64,000 nt of DNA from Baylisascaris procyonis (taxonomy: Eukaryota; Nematoda; Chromadorea; Rhabditida; Ascarididae). Shown here piece after piece: positions 25,346 through 39,100 of this stretch. How positions within the stretch are numbered: the first letter of the stretch is position 1; every line of letters starts with the position of its first letter. A program made the position numbers and the translations under genes. The notes beneath the pieces were generated by a model, which was given only the letters and a program-made list of their open reading frames with translations, had not been told where the DNA came from and did not search any database. The DNA lies in assembly GCA_037389465.1 (NCBI GenBank), contig JAZARR010000033.1:1526501-1590500 (forward strand), given 5' to 3'.

Positions 25346-26550
25346 ACTGAATATGAAGACACTAATAACAGAGTCGGAAGCCACACTTGGAAAGCGGAGG
25401 GCCGTTAAACTTAAAATCAAAGGTTTTCACCGGAGTCTTTCTGACTTTCCTCCTCGACGGTTGCCGACAAGGCTTTTCCATAGGGGAATTCTCCTGACTA
25501 GACAGGTAAAACGTCGTCTCTTACCTTTTCGAAGAAAGAGAAAAATATTCCCACCTCGTCGGATCCTCCACAAACATTTTATTCGTCCCATGCTTCGGTT
25601 CTACCATGAATTTCATGGTGAGCATTTGTTATGTAGCATATTGTAGAAACGACTGATCATGATCTGCTGTCTGGATTCGAAAATACTGCTTTCCGTGGCA
25701 GTCAAAACTACCAATGGTAGACACAGACGCATTAATTTATCGTAATATGTACTTTTTAGCCTATCATGGGCTATGAGGTTAAAACAGAAATGAGAATGGT
25801 GACATGCCATATCGAAGTGTAAGGTCGGATCCCGGAATATGCGTTGCCATACACATCAAACGCGAGAAACAATGTGATCGGCACTCATCATGCATTGTAA
25901 ATATCTCACGAAATGATCACATGTACCAATGCTACGACAGAGGTAACCGAAGAATTCCCGAAGGGCAGGGTGAGGATGGGGGAGAGGGAGGGGACATGAT
26001 CATCTCCATGGCACACTGCACAGGGGTGCATGGTTAGGGGATCGAATGACATATAACACATCCTACGAATACACCACATTACAAAGAAGTCTTACAAAAG
26101 TTGTCATTATGTTGTACTTGATTTCTGTCCACCTGAAACATATATGTAGTTGTCCATATGCTGCTGCACTTAACGATGTAATGAAGACGTGTTTCAAGCC
26201 TACTCGTTGTGATGCGCTTGTCACTATGTTCAAGCCTACATTAAGTTGCATCACTTAATGTAATTTCAAAAAAATTTCCTTATAAGTGATATTTTGCAGA
26301 TTCAGCACTGAAAGTGATCGTTAAATGATAAGAGAATTAAAACAGAATTTTAGTCCATCCAAAATAAACCCCAACCCAACAAATGAGTTCTGAACGCGTG
26401 CGTAAGTGTTTGAGTGTACAGTCAAACGGAAATGATATAAAGTGAACAAGACAAATATCCCAGAGAAACGATGATGCAAAAACATGGACGCTCTATGGTC
26501 ATTTGGCGCGTGGTATCGGAAGCATCCTTCGTACTGGTTGAACCGGTCGT
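25346..26550. other. Transporter 3' flank
   Basis: The minus-strand 3' untranslated region of the transporter (stop at 26551-26553) must lie here. No consensus AATAAA on the minus strand was seen close to the stop. A plus-strand Arg/Lys-rich frame at 25353-25646 has no splice or homology support. Confidence 0.4.
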
Positions 26551-29500
26551 TCAGTCGTGATGTTCACTTTCAGGAACGCAGTAAAGCAGCTTTTGCACGA
26601 AGTGGGTTGCGGCTGCTGAAACAACTCTTTCATTTGATTCAAAATAATGGAACCAAACTCCCTCTTGAGTGTAAAGGTCTCCTTTAAGCACGCTTGTAGT
26701 CAAAAACTTCCAAATATTCGCCTCGAAAAAACTCTAAACCTCGAACAGCAATTAACCGCGACATCAACCCCTTTACAAATGCTCTACTGTGTACACATAA
26801 CGCATACGCGCACACGCACAGACGGGCGCATACACACACCCTCAGGCACTAACATGCTCAAGGAGCATAGCAGTGTGCCAGAGCTGCGATCCCCTATGAC
26901 CTGCGTTTTGCAGTTGCTTTCATAGCATGAATCAGTTTCATGAACTGCCACCAAATTATATGTGTTGTGCAAGAATGCAGCGATTTAATAGATGACCCGA
27001 CCGTCCGCACAATTCTGTAAAAGATTTACTTTTTCGATTTGACAGAATGCAATATTTTAGGCACATCAAAATGTTGCAATTCCTTTCGAAGTTAGTGAGC
27101 GACCTGAAAATCTGTATGGATGATCTGACCAAAGTGTGAATTATAGGCACTCAATTCTCTGATTCTAGTTTATAAAGTTCCGGAGTTGAAACAACACAAA
27201 TAAGGATATACGTATACGTGCACGATCCCGTTGTAAGGTGCTCTTTAAATAAAAGTTTGCAAAAAGGTAATAGTCTCTGAAGTAGTCAAATGCAAGCCTG
27301 TTCTTCATGAATATAAGCTTTCATAATTGAAAGCACACAAGGGAGAGGAGGAGAGCTGAAATTTCTTCCATGTTAATGATAGTGCATTAGAAGGATGGCT
27401 TGTCCGAGAGAGTTTGCAAAAAAAAAGAGTTACATGAGTAAAATACGCGGTGCATTTGATACTCTTCTATAACTCAATCATCGGTCTTTAAAAAATGTCA
27501 AATCTGATTTAATTTTCTTTGCACGACGTCACAATTGTTTTGAGGATGGGCTGCTTTTCCTTTAGGAAATTCTTGGGTCTAGATCTACTTAAATAATGAA
27601 CTTCTCCTTGATTGCCACAAAAAAGTGCCCAAAGACTTCTACTTAGACCAAAAATCTTCTAATCTTAGGCGCTGCTATCAAAGCGATGTCAAAACGAACA
27701 TCAACAACACAATGAAGGTTAAAATACTTACTCCACGGCCTTAATATGAATTGTGGTTTATTCTGCCAGGCAACAAATATTAAGTAGAACGGAACGCCGG
27801 TAGAAATGATGCCCAAGCCAATGAAGAGTTCGCCAGGTTGGGTGAAGAAGGGGAACACCAACAAGAACACACACATAGTGAAGAAAGTTATCGGTATTAC
27901 CAAATTCAGCTGCAATCAAGCGGGTATACTCACTTTGCTTTGAGTACATCAACAGCCTTCTACTCAAGTATGCTTGGCATTTGAAGTGCTCTTCTATAAC
28001 TCATTAAATTCTAGTTCGGCAACTGCTCATCAACTCAGCAATGCGAAAAGGAGATCTGTTGCGCACTTAGTGGCCAATGCTCTCTAAAAAATTCCGTCCT
28101 ATCCATACTTTGTACTATTGCTGCATACCGCATAACCTCGAATAAAATCCTGGAGCTATAAATTTCCTTGGGTTTGTGTTTGTCTCAGTGAAAACGTGAT
28201 TTTTTCTGAAGAGCACCTGAAATGAGTAGAAATGAAAAAAATAGATATGGGATATTCAGTGTTCCCAAATTCCGGTTAGATAGAGTGATAAAAATAGAAC
28301 AATGTTAACGTCCCAAACAAGTGAAAAAATTGTTTTTGGCTTCACAACGGAACAGAAGGGGGTTAAAGGAGACAAATATTTTTCCTCAAATGATTAGGAT
28401 GAAGTCACTTAGAAAACACGAGAGTTTCCAAGAAAATGATGAAATATCTGCGTGAATAAATGTTATTTCATATAGATCATCATTTTCTTATTCAATTTTG
28501 ATGCCTCATTTTAAATGTGCATAAAAGCGCTCATTTATTGCTGATGAATTTAAAGACTGACCGTGCAACGACGTTTACCAAAAACAACTTCAAGCATGAA
28601 ATTAGCAGTGTTGATTTCCTATATAAGAATACTCCCACCCAAAGTCCCGATTTATTAGATGAATTAACTGTGCAAGGTAACCAGTGCTAAAATAACTGAA
28701 AATTCTACTATAAATCTCTGCGCTTCTTTGTTTACTAAAGTTTTAAACAACTCAACAATGCTTTCACTTGTTTACGAGAGGAGGCATTATAAACTGTTAG
28801 AGATAGTGACCGGAAACTTTAAAACGACTTTAAAAAAGCCTTTCGAAGTATACTTTAATAGGCCGATGAAGTTCGGGACGCGTAAAGCGAAGCTTTATAA
28901 GACCGGCTACCACGCAGGCGACTACAGCAGACTCCGTGAACGACAAATAATTGATGAGCGCATAGACGTCTGAGGTCACAAGCATAATCACTGACAGAAA
29001 GCCGAGGATTATGACAGACGGCATCGGAGTCACATAGGAAATGCTGATCATCGATAATAACTCTGGTAGTTGCCCGTCCCTGAAACGAACAGCACTTTCT
29101 TTACTCTAAATGCAATGATCCAATTCAGAAGCAGCTCCTAGAAAAAAACGGAAAACGATCACATTCAAGATTTTATCCGAGTTCACAACAATGACTGAAA
29201 CATATCATGAGCCAGATTGCAACATTATTAAGCTTGATGCACTTAAGAATGGTATTTAAACCACAAAGCATAACTCAGTGGTCGCTATTAATCGAAGGCG
29301 CTCACCTGGCACCGACGAAGAACATTCGACTGGCGGCGAAGAGAACTCCGTTGAGGCCACCAACACACGAGGCTGCTACAAGCAGTGGCATGAGGATTGC
29401 GAATGGACCCATTATCGCTTTGGCAAATGTGACAGCAACTGCAGAAGAGTCGATTACTTCATCGGCCGAAAGCACAGCAAAATAAGCCAGGTTGACGAGC

Positions 29501-32500
29501 ATATAGATCACAGTGACCATCGGCAAGGAAATGTAGATCGCTCGTGGCAGATTTCTGCAATTACCACCACCGCCACATTCCACCTTTAAAGCGATTCACA
29601 GCCAATCTTCACTGGTCGTTGAATTTCCTTACAGCCTTTCAAAAAATGTTCTCACTGAATGAAACAAAGATAAAATCGAGTACCAACCTGTACGGGTCTT
29701 TCAGTTCCTCAGTGACGAAATTCAGATAATTCCTGAAAAAATGATACAATTCAAAAGCGCTGCCGTGATTTCCTTCCACAAAAAGTCGATTTTTTCAATG
29801 TCACGCTCGAGGAATTTAACGTGGAACGCATCGGATTTCATTCGCTCGTTTCAGAATTAATCAACGTCTTCTGCACTTAAAAGACATGAAAAATGAAGCA
29901 GCCGAGTACTGTTGACTTTTCAAAAAGCAAAATAGCAGGTAGCCAAAGTGAGAACTTTTCTTCTATAGTATATACGTAACTAATATTATGATTTCGAGTG
30001 AAAAAAAACACATATTGGCTGCGATGAAAGCCGACATTACCGGAAATTAAGAAATTTTAATCAGGCAGAGAAATGACGTAAAGTTCCTCCTCTTTAGCAA
30101 GTAAAAACAATGGGATTAAATTTTAAAAGAGAAACTACATTTAAATATGCAGGCAGTGAAATGAACGAGAAGCAAAAAGACGCTGAGAAGTATTGTAAGC
30201 AGCAGGAGGGCACAGATCTTCGTTATTGGCGCAGAAATGTGGCGCGAACGTGTCGGGAACAAACCCGCAGTATGCCTGCGGACATATATAGTAGTCTTTG
30301 TTTGTACCAAATCAACCGATTTCTGCTAGCTAATATATAAGCCCTTACATTCAAGCATTCGTTAGAATAAAAGTTATTAGGTTCTGAAATTTTGAAAACG
30401 CTCGTGGAAGTGTTTTAAAACATAGGTTCTTTCAACAATAGCGTTGGGAAGTCTATGGCTAGCGGTCGATGTATGAAGAGCACACCCATTAATGGTGAAT
30501 GGCTTTCAACTCGTAAAATCCTTCTGAATCACAGCAATGAATTTTTTCCACTAAAAAACCTAAAGCTCAAGTAATGTGTTGAATTTTAAGGGTCATAGAA
30601 GGAGCAAGTTCGCGGATTACAAAGTAGACCTTGCAGATCCATGCTGAAACTGAAATATGAGAACAGATAGATTTTCCGCTGTTTTCTATAGATATTAGAC
30701 AGATAGATAGATAGCAATGGAGTGCACTGATAGGCATAAAGTCAACTTACCAACCGCTGAAAGAGAAAACACCCGAATAGAAGGCAAGCGCAAGGTGTCC
30801 TGGATCTAAGTTCGTACCAGCGAATAATTCTGGCATCTCGAAATATTCTGTGTGGCCTATAAGAAATGCACTGTACACGCATAAGAACCGTTCGCTGATG
30901 TTTACATGCATTTGTTGTTTTTGTTCAAGTATGCTGCAATAGCGCTCTTTTTGCGAGTTATCCACCATTTCGACGAACCACAGTGGCGAGAAATCTTGGC
31001 ACTGCACGTGCCCATCCCAACTTGTGAAGTCACGTATTTAAAAGACTAATGCAACGTACCTTTTGTATTCACGAATACTGCATTAATATCACTGAAAAAT
31101 GAACAATAGTTGAGCTCTATGCATTGGCAAAATATAAGGTTACTCTCAAATCGACTTGAGTTTCAAGCAGAAGAGACGCACGCCTTCGTTTCTAGAAGTG
31201 CCAATAAGCTACCGCACAGCATTGCGAAAGGAAAATCTTTTCTTCTTACACATACTACTTAATTCTGTTATATATCCTGTCTTTTCCACAAGAAACGAAA
31301 ATTTCATATTAGACATAAGATTCATTAAGTATTCATTGTAAAATATATTCAACTTTCCCTATATAGAGATTTATTTGAGCCCAAGTCTTGAAGGTGCTTG
31401 CTGACTGTTGGAGCAAAAGATTGAGGTAAGGCTTTAATAAACATAGAAGGGTTCGCCGAGAATTACTTTAGAAGGGTTCGCCGAGAATTACTTGTAGATA
31501 CTTCTACTTATCAATTTACAGCAACGGCAGAGTCCCGAAACTGAGTGGGTTAAAATTGAATTATCCTTGCTTAAGCGTCGATTTAAAATCGCTAGACAAA
31601 TATTGAGCAATTTCCTTCTCTTAACACATACAGCATTCGCGACGTCATTCACACTTTCACCTATATCCGATTGAAGAATATTTCACCTATTTCACCTATA
31701 TGTTTCTCTTGTGCGTAGAATATTGCACTTCGACATAATACGTTTTCCGTTAAAAAAATTTTTTTTTGTAACGAAAGGGTTTTTCAACAATATTCTCTTC
31801 TTCAAACTATGAAGGTTAGATGTTGTGACTTCAGGAATAACAACCAATAGTTTGCATTTCGTAAAGCTGTTTAATCGCAAACATGTGCTTTCTAGTAATC
31901 AGTGTGATCGATGCAATAAAATGTTAGTCATTAAAAATTTATGTCACTTTTGCTTTAATGCTCTTCCGCTAATCCACCAAAACAACGACCTCTCGCTACT
32001 ATTTCAGCACGAGTATTGCCTCCATAGAATTGATATATTTTTTTTTTGCGCTTAAAGCAACATTTAAGTTCATCAATACCCACATAATGTAACAAATCGA
32101 AATTATTATTGGTAATGCCCGCACGAGCCGAGAGAAAAAACACAAAACGTTGTAGATGAAGCAAGTATGAGACGGCCGTGTACTTGGTAAACATGAGGCC
32201 ACACGTCATAAACATAAAGCCCCAAGCCATATGTGCAGGAGCTATGGATCTTCCTTCATTTGACCGTGAAATTATATGAGCACGCTGTTATATAGCATCA
32301 TAGTAGAAGTGAATCATCAGTTAAATTTTTCAACTTCGTGGAATAAAAATCAATTAATAAGGCAGTAATTCCTTCGTTTGCGATTAGAAAATGAGGCGGC
32401 AAAGGGAGGAAAGTCTGGAGAAGGTAACCAAAAAGCCTCCTAGAAAACGGGAAAGTGAGTATAGAATACCAAAGAAATTCTGGCTGATTTTCACGACCAA

Positions 32501-35500
32501 AGACGAATTCAAGAAACTGTCTCAAGACTGCATTATTGATGCTCATAAGTTCATGGCATACGATAACCAGTAAGAATGAATTAAGTGAACGTTTAACAAG
32601 CAGATGCAAGGAAAATACAAGCATCAGTATTTATGCAGGAAAAAAAGACCGCATGCAATTTTTCGAAACCTTCGCCTTAAAAATTAAGAGACGAACCCAT
32701 CATGAGCCAAATTAATCCAGCGATAATGATGGAACACAAAGCGAGCACCTTAGCAATCGTGAAAACATCCTGCGTCCTTGTTGCCCACTTCACGTTGTAG
32801 CAATTGACAAACGTGAGAAGCACTGAAAACTTATTGTCAACTGCACAGCGACTATCGAAAATTCATTCAGCTCATTCGGAAGACAAAATTCACTATTAAA
32901 ATTAATGGGAAGCTGAGCGATAACGATGTCATTGATGAAATCTGAAGCGTGAAATTCTCGACTTCTCCCATCTTTTATGGTAAAGTAATTCAACGCAACA
33001 AGATCTTTTCGATAGAAAATAAAGTTTAGTTGCCTCAATAGTTTAAAGATTCAATTGATTTATTGGTTTAACTACCCGAGTTTGAGCCTTGTAAACTCAA
33101 ATAGACGTGATCGACGTGATGATGGTGAGTCGGAAAGCATAAAACTCCGAATAGTTTTAGCAATCGAGTTGAGGAAGCGCAGAGAAGTCCATCCCCAAGC
33201 AGACTTGATACAATATCAGAATAAAATTTTTCAGCGATCGCAGAGTCCGATCAGTGTTTCTGGTGGAGAAACGTCAACCGATGCTCATTCGTTAATGAAT
33301 GCGAAAAACTTACTGGCGAATGTGAGCTCACAACGGATTCACGCGTCCAGGCGCCAGCCTGTGCCGACGACGTCTTTTTCTCCCAGTCAGACAATGAAGT
33401 CTTCTCGGTTTCCGTTGAGCAGTTAGATCAAGCTGCTGTGACCAGTTGTATACACTTCACTTACCGAAGTATATATGATAAGTTACATGACTTCTATGTG
33501 CTTCAGAGGTTTTCAAGACATAATATTATCGTAATGCCTCAGACAGAGCTTGAAAATGATGACGGCGATTTTCTTCTTTCCTTTTAACGCATCTTATTTG
33601 GTCTTTTATAGCCACTGACTTACTCATCGTCACCGTGGAAGAGTTGCTATTTTGATAAAAAAAACGTTTCGACGTCTCTTTAGTTCAACATTGGAATTTT
33701 CCTTCTAATTACGAGATTTCTATTTATTTATTTATTTAATAAATAAACACAGCATTCATTAGGAAAGCACTTCACTTCATATCGCTTCCACCTGTTCTGA
33801 CCTATTGCCTCTCTCGTGCATTTGGCTCCTGTGGTCTTCAGGTCGGCCGCGTGAAGGTAAGGACTTAGGCTCGTCTCCTGCCCGTCAGATGCTAACGAGC
33901 CGATTCACCGTCGTTCCGCCTATGACTGTCGGGACTTGCTCCGCTCCCCTTGTCCCGATGAGGGTGCTGAGCGGGGTGGCTCGGCTAAGCGGAGCCAACA
34001 GTTCTGGTCAGAGCTTCACAACAACCGACCGCGCAGGAGACAAGGCAAAACGATGAATGGTTAGGGCTCAACCTTGAATACGTTTTATCAATCTTTCCTT
34101 TTCGGGTCGCCAAAGTGTGGAATAAACTTTATGTTGATATCGTCTCATTGTTTAGCGTCTTTACGTTCACTAGTCGCTTAAAATATTTCGACCTCGGAAA
34201 AATCTATGAATTTCTGTTTAACAGACTCCGGCTTTCAATCGCCGTGTTTCCGTCTTTTACTTCTTTTCTTTGGTTTCATTTTTTTAGAGTCCCTTATTTT
34301 GCTTGCGAAATAAAAGCTTCACAATAAAAGATCTGCATAAATAATATGCCAGCCATGCATACCCATTACTACCTAAAAATGGGTGGCCCTGATAAGCAAA
34401 TAAGCTATAATCAGCAAAAAATACTGTCATATAGCCAGCTTCGTTTTATGATTACGAGCAGAGATCGAGCGAAAAACGTTATTACGTCAAAGCTGCAACT
34501 GAATCAAGCTGATTTCATTTGACATTCCGTATCACTTCGACAAGTCTATTTTATATGGTACCCTTTAAATGGTATCTTTCAAAATATCGCAGCTATAAAA
34601 TCTCATCTGTTAGAAAGAAAAATAAACAGTATCTCGTCGCATTAGCAGTTTAAACAGGTGGTGAGCCTGAAAAACTGGCATCGTATGCGCTCTGGGGGTT
34701 AGTTTTAGCGATTAGATTGACCAACTGTACCGATGTTTGAATCTATGAAATATTGCCTTAGATGTTTGATATGTTTCTTCAAATCGAGCAATCACTCTCA
34801 ATACAAATTTTTAAACAAAAGGCCGCTTTCCTCAAATGGAACCGATTTTGGAACGAAATTTGAACCAAAAATTCCAGGACAATTTTATGGAGTCATAATG
34901 TTCTAAAACGATGAAATAGAACTCAATAAAAGCGTTTCAGTTCGCCTCCTAGAATGAGGCATATAGATTTGAAAATTTAGAAGGCGCCCATGGCACAGAT
35001 AAATTCGGAATTTCATTGATCCGCAACTGGCAATGACAGACAGAAAGACAGACAGACAGACAGACAGACATATAAACATACAACAAATACAGAAACGATG
35101 TTGTCATAATATGTTGTTTACAAAAAACTGCAGAAAAAGACATAAAAATGAAAAACCTAATAAGAAGAGTGCATAAATGGCTAAATAACTCACATATTAT
35201 ACAAGCAGCAAGCAGTCGAACTGCTCCATCCGGCACTTCGCAATTGGGGAAAAGAGGCTTCAGAGTGTACTGCGCGAATGTTAACGCGACTATCGCATTC
35301 GATGTAGGATTGATTATTACAAGAGCCACCCAGAGGAAGAGGAAAGCCGGCAAAGGGCCGAAAGCCTGCAAATCACGAAATAAAGGCTGTACTTCCATAT
35401 ATGGCATCTTATAGAAGACCAGCAATTCTCCGAACTTTTTTGTTCTCTTTCAAAACTTAAAACTAAATCACCAATTCATCGGTCAATTTCCAACACTGAT

Positions 35501-36056
35501 GTCCGACCACGCAACTCGCGTATTCCACTTGCTTTACCATAGAGAAATTGCGGATGTAACCTGAATTACCGAGTATCTGATGTGGCAAAACCACACAGTT
35601 GCAATAGAGTGACAGCTGTACACGCGCAACACATGTAACTAGCATATAACCACAGATGATTCTCGAATCGCGCAAAGGGTAGGGGCACCGCGCAGAATCG
35701 AAAGTGTCCGTATAATTTTTGACTATGCAATGACTAAACTACTTAGAGTCAGCTATTGACTCATCGATAGCGCAGATAGTCGGTTAACGTATACTTTATT
35801 ATGACAGTAAGGCAAACTAGAGAAAAGAAAACTTCTAAAGGATGGTTAACGTTACATGGCTTATTATGCGGAGGTAACGCTTCAGCTCATCGCTATAGCA
35901 ATAATGGAAATGACTACGAAGTTGTTCCAGTAGTATAGTATACAATGGAGTTAATTTTATGTAGTTTTGATTCAATACCTTGTTTGCATTTCTCTCAATT
36001 GTAAATAGCGGCACTTACGGTCTTCAAAAGTTTATTTGTGGTTTGTTGAACTGCTG

Positions 36057-36154
<98 letters not shown>

Positions 36155-39100
36155 TGCTAGCAAAGTTTGCTGGCAAAAATTTGCAGGTAGTTGGCAAAAT
36201 CTATATCTCGCATATTCCATTCGCATCCAAATGAGAACTGCTAAACCCGTTTAGAAGACCAGGCGAAAATGGTCCAATTACATACTCAATTCACAACATC
36301 AAATGCTACAAATAGTAGATGATGGTCAGTGTGATAAGAATCGAGATGCAACCTCATTAATGTAGGCGTAATCACCGCCACTTTTGGGAATAGAGGTGCC
36401 GAATTCTGCGTAGCATAACGCACCAAGCATCGAGAAAGCGCCTGATACAGTCCATACAATCAGTGAAAGGCCTATGCTACCCGATTCGATTAGTACTCCT
36501 GAAATTTAGAGGATCTAAAATGCTTTAAAATACTATCATAAAGGTTTGCACGCCAATAAAAATATTTCACTCAAGTCTTGCTTAACGGGAATTCAGACCC
36601 GATGAATTAATAAAACTTTAAAACTCGTCAAACCAAAATGTGCCATAAATCGTCGCCAAACTCACGACTATATCCCATTGTTAACATCAAATCAATAGGT
36701 GCAGAGAAGATGAAATTTTAGGATAGGTGTATACCACATATGCTTGAATATGTGTGATGAATGTCTTTTCCCACAGAAATACAACTCATTAGCACCAACC
36801 CTGCGGATCCCAAATGAAGCAATATCGCAATAAATCACGCGCGACAGTACCAATATGCGCATCAGCATACATAAAGTTGTCGCTTGTGAATTAGATGAGC
36901 CTACGATCAAGGACTTTGCTGCTCTCAGCTTTATTATCAGTGTTTTTGTGAAAACACTGCTTCGACACTGATTACGTCCACTCACGACAACTGCAAAAGA
37001 TCGTCAACTACAATTGGATAAATTCAGGTGGAAAAACGCACTAGGGAACCTGTTATAATGTGCGTTTTTGCAAGTCAACCCATCAAACCAGTTAGTTCCA
37101 CAAATTATCAAAACATGAAACAGCGGGCTTTTATATGAAACTTACGACTGTATAGCAAAAAAATTCGTTCCTAGCTCTGATCCTCACCCCTCCTCCCTGG
37201 TCGCGTAGCGCAAATTTGGCTTGCAAACACATTTTCATCAGCCAACGACATTTCAGAAACCATGAAAACGGTTGCGAAATCTCACGAATGACATTGAGTT
37301 TCAGGTTTCTCGCTGTAAAATTCATTAATTTAGTTTTCAAGTTCCATAATACAATTTCAATAGTCCTCAAATTGAAAATTCCAGATAGACACTAAGTATA
37401 CGCGAACATATACATACAGCTGTTCTGACCCATGAAAAGATATCAAAATGATTTCATGAATTACTGTCCGATCTCCGCGATCAGCATTTTTCTATATTGT
37501 GAGTTCTTTTACAATCTCTCGATAGCACATTCGATATTGCATCTCTTAGCCAAAATTTGCGCATTAACACATTAATGAGTCTTTTAAATCAATAATCAAT
37601 GATCATCTGCATTCCACTACTCTTTTCCCATTAATTTATAGGTTCATTTTAAAGCTCGTAATTTATGAGCGGTTAAAGATCACTTTTCAACAGGATAACA
37701 CTGAAATGTGAGCAGTAACTTGCTAGAAATTATCCTAAGATGTGCCGACGACAGAATTTTTTTCATACTTTCTGGTATTTATACCCAACTATCAAAATTT
37801 TCAACCCCATCCTGTGCTTGTTTACCCTTCGGCTACTCCTCCTTGTTGGAATTCCCGAGGTTTGGGATTAGTCCCGGCAACCCGCAAAAATATTTGCATC
37901 CCCATATAAATGCGAATCCCAGTGTTTCCTCCGGAAATACCTGAATGCGAGAGAACGATTTCGTTTCGTCCAAACTGGGCACAATAAGCTTTAATCCATC
38001 ATGAAGGAACACAGCACTTCTTATCTTCTTCTCACCGTAGTTTCTGTAGTGAAATCATCCGGGATTTTTTTTTTTTTGAGGATTAGAAGCTACTTTCCTT
38101 GTATCAAAAGGACCACTACTGGAAGAATTTCTAGTGTCAAGCACAAATTCGAAACCAAGAACCACAACGATTTCAAGATCACAGTAAGATAAAATGCTCG
38201 CAACTGCTGAGTCGATTACGAACCCCAGAATAGAGACAACAGCAATGACAGGGTAGTAACGATTGCAAACAACTCTGTGGTTCACAGTAGCGTCACAAGC
38301 AATCAATTTTCCTACCTTCCTCTTCTTTGAACAACAAAGAAAACACTAATGACCCGCTCATGCACGCTGCATAGATTACAGTGGTGTACATGCAAAAATA
38401 GCGAATTACATCGTTTGGGTACAGTGACTGTTTGCGTTTTATGATTGTTTTATAAAAACAACACCTGCATATTCCAAGTAAGTAGGTGCATATATGTCCA
38501 TCGACGAGGCTTTGTTCACATAATGCGGGACAACTTGCAGTGACCTTCATGTATCGGCAGATTATAACAACAATACTGTAAATGGATCGGAAGCACCGTG
38601 TAAAATGACATGGAAATGCGAAAATCGAGATAGAACAGAAAAGAAGTTAAAGACGTGCAATCCTCAGAAATCAGATCGACTATGTGCCTACCTCCAATAA
38701 GTGGGTGCACATCGTACCTAGGTGGCGCTGCATGTGGGAGCGCTTATCGGTTCAGACCACGGGCCTGTCTCTGTAAGAGTGAAGATCCACTTTCCGCGTA
38801 AGAAGATCGTCAAGAAGCAAGGCCGGGAAGGGTTACACAACGATGCAAGGATTTTCGCCAGCTATGAGTCCGTCGTCATGTCGAGGATGAAGCAGGTCAG
38901 CAAAGATAGTGATGCCAGCCTAAATATCTCGACGTCCACTGAGGCCATCAGACCCATAATAATAGAAAGCCACTGTGGAGAAGCGTTGAGTGAAAAAGCC
39001 ACTTCTGAGTTGCAAAGCGACATCGCAATCAAGAATGGTGGAATTCGGAAGAACGAAAAAATTAAAAGCGAGACGCGCAAGAAGAACGGTATGAAGATAG

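Noticed and set aside
24982..25350. 122-codon plus-strand frame in the GC-rich block
   Set aside because: Both strands are open there because of base composition, and no splice or motif support was seen.
29207..29589. Plus-strand open frames over 29.2-29.6 kb
   Set aside because: Antisense shadows of transporter exon 7 (29306-29554).
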